This document shows, one piece after another, positions 59,141 to 64,000 of a stretch of DNA of 64,000 nucleotides. The stretch spans positions 45,599,153 through 45,663,152 of the forward strand of contig OZ005657.1 in NCBI GenBank assembly GCA_963930645.1. Reading direction: 5' to 3'. A model generated the notes under the pieces. It was not told where the DNA came from, searched no databases, and saw nothing but the letters and a program-made list of their open reading frames with translations. The translations under genes and the position numbers were made by a program. Source of the DNA: Salticus scenicus. Its lineage: Eukaryota; Arthropoda; Arachnida; Araneae; Salticidae. How positions within the stretch are numbered: the first letter of the stretch is position 1; each line of letters starts with the position of its first letter.

Positions 59141-59475
59141 GGAAAGTCGAGTAGAGTCACTTTAGATTTTTTATATAATTAATTGAATAGCAACTAATGC
59201 TAGTGACATTGAATGAAAAAGAAGTCGTTTAGTAAATTCAATAAATTATATTATGTGAATGTATTTATAAATATATATTTCTTTATTCTCTCAAAATTAA
59301 TTAAATAGTATTTTATCCCAGTGACATTAATTACCCATTGTGCAGTACTACTGCGACGTTAAACACAACCGACCAACCCAGTGACATTAAATGAAGAAAA
59401 AGACGTGATATTAAATCACTAAATTAATGTATGAAAATATATTTACAAATGCACATTTCTTTATTCTGTACTAAA
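59141..59475. repeat. Satellite of about 118 bp, second block
   Basis: About three units continue the array of 57490-58320, with a short insertion at 59331-59376. Confidence 0.7.
59331..59376 (+). mobile_element. 46-base retroelement tail insertion with target duplication
   Basis: TTACCCATTGTGCAGTACTA and the ACACAACCGACCAA end are flanked by exact 14-base duplications CCCAGTGACATTAA at 59317-59330 and 59377-59390. This is an extremely 5'-truncated retrotransposed copy. Confidence 0.85.
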
Positions 59476-59476
59476 A

Positions 59477-60000
59477 TTAATTGAATAGCAATAGTTTCTC
59501 AATTAAAATGAACATATGCAGACAGAACAGATATAGATAGATATTTATATGGAAGTAAAAGGAACGTACAATAATTTGTGTGATGACAAATTCGAAAGTG
59601 TAAAATTGTCTACATTTAAGGAAAAGTGTTGAAGATGAAACATTTAACAATAAGTCAGACATTTAATAAAATAAACAGGGTTCGTATCGCTCCTACAATT
59701 TAACTGTTATTTTCAAAACCATTAATTTTTTATTCTAAATGTTGTATTTATATATAAGCCTATAAATATTGAAAAAGAAACTTATCATTAAGAAATGCAG
59801 GTGTAATGTAAGAGTCTTACAAAAAAATGTCTGTCTGTACGAACCCTGGTAAAAAAATAAAAGGGTGTGCTAGTAAAACAATTTATTTGAATATTGACTA
59901 AAAGAGTATACTAATTTGAAATGTGTTTATATGCTTAATAAATTGTATTTGAATTGTATTTCTGTAGGAAATATATAAATGTATTTTTTTAAATAAAATA
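59477..60000. other. Non-coding stretch
   Basis: AT-rich without a recognised feature. Confidence 0.6.
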
Positions 60001-60008
60001 CTGTAAAC

Positions 60009-60480
60009 CAGGGGTGGCCAACAAGCGGCCCGCCGAGTAGTTTTCTGTGGCCCACGAGGAGATTAACGATAGTTAAAGTTTCACAAATTTTGTCAACAGT
60101 TTAAAAATTAATATACCCGTTCTGACTTCCAACAAGCGGCCCGCCGAGTAGTTTTCTGTGGCCACGAGGAGATTAACGATATTTAAAGTTTCACAAATTT
60201 TGTCAACAGTTTAAAAATTAATGTACCCGTTCTGACTTTTCGGAGTGAATACTTTTCAACGATTATATGGTAGCTAAAAAATCACACTGTTGAAATGAAT
60301 TATTATTCGATCCATGATTCATTATTTTGTTCTATCTATTAATATATAGTCATAAATTTTTCATGATTCTATAGTTACTTCATGTATAAAAATAATTTAA
60401 ATTAATGTATTCTGTTTCGAATCCAGAATAGAACAAATTTTCAATACAGCCCACCAAATATTTTGGGTTGGACAGGCCTG
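60009..60480. mobile_element. hAT non-autonomous element with internal duplication
   Basis: A 472-base element with ends CAGGGGTGGCC and GGACAGGCCTG, flanked by 8-base target duplications CTGTAAAC (60001-60008) and CTGTAAAT (60481-60488), as hAT elements make. A segment of about 115 bases starting CCAACAAGCGGCCCGCCGAG is tandemly duplicated (60018 and 60128). There is no transposase. Confidence 0.9.
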
Positions 60481-60488
60481 CTGTAAAT

Positions 60489-60648
60489 CACGAAATCACT
60501 TCACTTTATATATATTATTATTATTATTATTTTAGTTTAAAAGTTTATTAATTAATATGAATTTGTAAAATATTTAAATCAGTCAGTTTTAAGAAAAAGT
60601 AACTGTTGAGAAAAAACACTGAAATCATGATATTTTTCACCATGCTTT

Positions 60649-60687
<39 letters not shown>

Positions 60688-62455
60688 TAAATAAAATTTT
60701 TATGCATAAACATGATTAATTTAAACAGAATTTCTTAATTTGGTTAATAAATAAATAAATATACACAAGTGAAATAAAATTAATTTAGTATGTTAAAGAA
60801 GGAAGCTGGAAAAAATTTACTCTACACTTTATCTTGTATTGGGAAATTCTGAGAAATTCCACTAATGAAGACGTCAATATCTGTTGGAATTTTTAATTTC
60901 ATTCTGCTGAATTATTTTTATTTTATTGTATCTGTATATATATTCTCTACTAGCCAAACATTTTTTGTGGTAGTTTATTTTTATATTTTTCATTTAATGT
61001 TTTTCCTATATTAATAAAGCAGTGGCCTTTGAAATATAATTCGATTTATTTCTCAAATTACACTGGTCGATATCGAAATCCTCCCTGTAAAAGTAATGAT
61101 TGTTGACAAATTTAAAATTACTAATCCTAATTATGATAATGAAATTTTCCATCATGTAACAATTTCTTGCGGGCAGAGGCGAGGGGGGTCGTTTTCAGAA
61201 ATACGGTAGCTTTCTTTTGTTGAAACATTAGTGCTATGAGTGTGCTATTCCTAATTTTATATTTTCTTTCACCTAATTTTCTTTCCATTTTTTATCAAAA
61301 ACTATCCCCATGCTTTTCTGAAAAATGTGTGTACCTTCCTTTCAAGATCTATGATCTGAATTCTCACATGTTCAGTCTCAAAAGACAAATGTCAACAAAG
61401 TTACTTTTCCGTGACAGCCATTATTTATTAGTAAAAATGTAATGAAAATTGTTCTTTTTTCATGATTTTATTGCTTTGTAGCATTATAAAGGAATACAAA
61501 TGTTTTCATTTAGTACTGCATGTTTTATTTATTTATTTTTTTTTATGTTGTCTCTTTTTAAAAGGTACGTCATGCAGTAGTTTCGGGGACATGTTTAGGT
61601 TCAGGAATGTTAAGTTTATACAGTTTATTTATTTTTTTCAATTTGTTTTAGTCGTTTATTTTTAATTATTCCTTTTTATTTTATTTTAATTTTTACCAAC
61701 CAGTATTATCTTTTATACATATTAAAGGTTTAAAAATAATTGCTTAATAAATGTAAAATAAATTTTTAATCAAATCAGTATTACAAAAAAAATTGATAAC
61801 ATTTGTTTTCAAACTTTTTTATTATTAGTATTGAGTTATTTTTTTATAAAATTGAGTTATTTTTTATAAAAATGAGTTATTTTTTATAAAATTATTTTAT
61901 TATGTTACTTTTTATTAAGTTGTTTTTTGGATTAAAATATTGTAATTTACTACACAAAAGCAAACTTTTCCGATTTCACCGTAGAATTGTTAGTATCCGC
62001 CTTTTTCTCACACCACTTTTTTTGAAGAGTAATTTTCTTTCTAATTAGTCGCAGTTACATACTAGAGGAAATTGCTCTGCAAAAAATAATGATGTTGGGA
62101 AAAATGCATGCACTAGTAGTGTTCCCGAGAAATCGGAAATGTTTACATATCTGTTATTATGTATTTACCCATAATAAAATATCAGGTGCATGCTAATTTT
62201 TCAGGTTTTTATTACTATAAACCCCTCAGTTTTAAAATTTTCTTTGGATAAATTTGTGAATAATGGATATAGGAAATTAACATTGTTGCTTAATTTTTTT
62301 TTTTTCGTTTTTTGAAGGGTCAATTTTATTTATTTCTGTTTGAAACAATTGTTTTTTATTTTTCGCGATTCATTATGCGTACTTACAATGATTTCATTCA
62401 TCAGAGATATTCTGTTTGATTTGTTTGGTTTTCTCCTTGCTACACATAGTTGGAA
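60489..62455. other. AT-rich stretch without gene
   Basis: Poly-A at about 60655-60684. GAGTTATTTTTTATAAAAT is repeated three times at 61831-61890. No coding sequence is recognised. Confidence 0.6.
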
Positions 62456-63045
62456 ATCTTATAACATATGTATATACACTTATCTCGTAAATGTATTATG
62501 ATTATTTTTAATCAGATATATTGTTCCCTTGGGATTGATCATACTCCGTCGTTTATATTGGTAATTTTCTATAAATTTTCATATCTTTTATATTTTAATA
62601 TCTGTAGCATTTTTATTTTAAATTCTGCACATTGCGCTTATAATGGAAATAATGGTTATGTTTCTTAAACTTAAGGTGTTCTTTCATGTTACTGCAAACG
62701 TTTCTTCTTACAATGTGCTATTTTCTAAGGACAAATTTTTATTTCAATCAATATTAAAAATGCTACATTTTAAAGCTCCGAATTGTGCATTTTATGCTGT
62801 ATTACAATTAATTATTACATTATTATCATCATGCAGTTTGTAACATGGATATTCTTAACTTAAAGTGAAATTGACCACTTTTATGATCATTCTCGTATAA
62901 TATTAATTACATGTCTCGTAAATGCATTATGATCATTTGCAGTTAGATATATTGTTGCCTTGGGATTGATTATACTCTATCGTGTATTTGGAAATTTTCT
63001 ATAAATTTTCATATCTGTAATATTTTAACATATATATATATATAT
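62456..63045. repeat. Direct repeat of about 150 bp, 435 bp apart
   Basis: 62484-62610 and 62915-63030 share TCTCGTAAATG, AGATATATTGTT, CCTTGGGATTGAT and TTTTCTATAAATTTTCATAT in order. Confidence 0.75.
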
Positions 63046-63279
63046 ATATATAAAGTGAAGAATTTTAGAACGTTATAAAATTTAGCAATTAATAGATACA
63101 GGATTAATACCAACAAAACTAAAATAAGTTATTTTAATTCAATTTAAATGTTAGCACTCATTTTTAAATTAATGTTTGAAATATATATATATTTATATAT
63201 TCCTTTCTGTAAATTTATTGGGAAAAAATCCCGTGTAAAAATACGTGTAACTTAAATTTACGAGTTTTCCCAACTGAAA

Positions 63280-63318
<39 letters not shown>

Positions 63319-63469
63319 AAGAAAAGAGATTTTTCGGTAAAAAATATTAGTCTTCATTATTATTATTATTATTATTATTATTAAAGACTATATGTGAAGA
63401 AAACTTAAAATTTTCGAATTAATCTTCTAGATAGTCTATTTCCGTAGAAGGAAATTAACTAGGAAAAGC

Positions 63470-63508
<39 letters not shown>

Positions 63509-63634
63509 ATAAAATAATTATCCCTATCATCCTTGGTTAATTCAAGTGCAAAAAATATAATATGATTTTTAATATAAAGTTTAGTGGCTTTCATTCATCC
63601 AATCGAGAGTATCCAGTGCAAAAAGTTAGGGGAG
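63046..63634. repeat. Microsatellite cluster
   Basis: TA near 63031-63051, CG/CA at 63281-63318, ATT at 63352-63383 and ATT at 63471-63507. Confidence 0.85.
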
Positions 63635-64000
63635 AGTGGGGATGAATGGGACGCAGGATGAATGGGACAATAGCAAAATTTTTATGTTTTGCAAGCACTA
63701 GAAACATGACAATTTTTCTGATATATAGCAGTACTGAGGTCATTCATCAAGTGTAGTTTCAGAATTGTGCTGACTATTGAAGGGCAGAAAAAAATTAAAG
63801 TGTCTTTTTCTGCTGCCAGAGTAAGTTTTTACTGATTCAATTAAATATTAGTTAAAAATTAACTATTTCCTTAAAGTTAATATAACTCATATATGCTGAA
63901 AAGGCATAACCTTTTATTGAGTTTATGATATTTAAGAAGAATATTGACAATTGTTCCTTAGGCCTATTTCATGTTTTATATGATCATGTGGTGGAGGGGA
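63635..64000 (+). other. Possible element start, cut by window edge
   Basis: GGGGAGAGTGGGGATGAATG with a second GGATGAATGGGACAATAG close behind looks like the repeated end of a DNA element. The other end is beyond the window, so the call is open. Confidence 0.35.

Overview
The window is eukaryotic, AT-rich, non-coding DNA almost wholly built from mobile elements and simple repeats. I find no host gene, no host tRNA or rRNA gene, and no CRISPR array. The mix of elements (Tc1, mariner including a DD41D copy, pogo with a PHD-type zinc finger, hAT, piggyBac-like and Helitron remnants, Penelope-like GIY-YIG retroelements, tRNA-derived SINEs, many TA-flanked MITEs) fits an arthropod. A spider or other chelicerate is my best guess from the style of the SINE and MITE families, but nothing here proves it.

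Layout: 1-4187 is a recent LTR retrotransposon, cut by the window's left edge. It encodes a Gag-protease protein but no reverse transcriptase, RNase H or integrase. 4256-5963 is a nearly intact Tc1 element and 6930-8236 a decayed mariner. 9962-10727 holds two inverted Penelope-like 3' ends. 10862-11290 is a SINE nested in another SINE with clear target-site duplications. 16757-18437 has pogo remnants and a MITE. 20155-23705 is a DD41D mariner carrying a nested Tc1. 25182-29060 has MITEs, a dispersed repeat and a second Penelope-like 3' end with a hammerhead-ribozyme-like fold. 29370-32175 is a decayed tandem array plus a segmental duplication and foldback. 33470-35897 has SINEs and Helitron ends. 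36395-41170 has two inverted GC-rich minisatellites around a 9-copy satellite of about 147 bp. 41755-48850 has short dispersed repeats, a pogo-type 3' remnant, a TTAA-flanked piggyBac-like element with a foldback inside, and a second copy of the dispersed repeat. 50643-55000 has a MITE pair in inverted orientation, SINEs, foldback MITEs and a second piggyBac-like copy. 56575-59475 has an X-box palindrome, a tandem duplication and a second satellite. 60009-60480 is a hAT MITE, and 62456-64000 is a diverged duplication, microsatellites and a cut-off repeat.

The most unusual item is the LTR element. Its Gag begins with a DEK/SAP-like domain, continues through capsid, two zinc knuckles and a DTGS protease, and runs into a coiled coil interrupted by one in-frame TGA. 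The same frame then stays open into an RRM-like domain. The reading frame and domain motifs are seen directly; the DEK and RRM assignments rest on pattern recognition and need profile searches.
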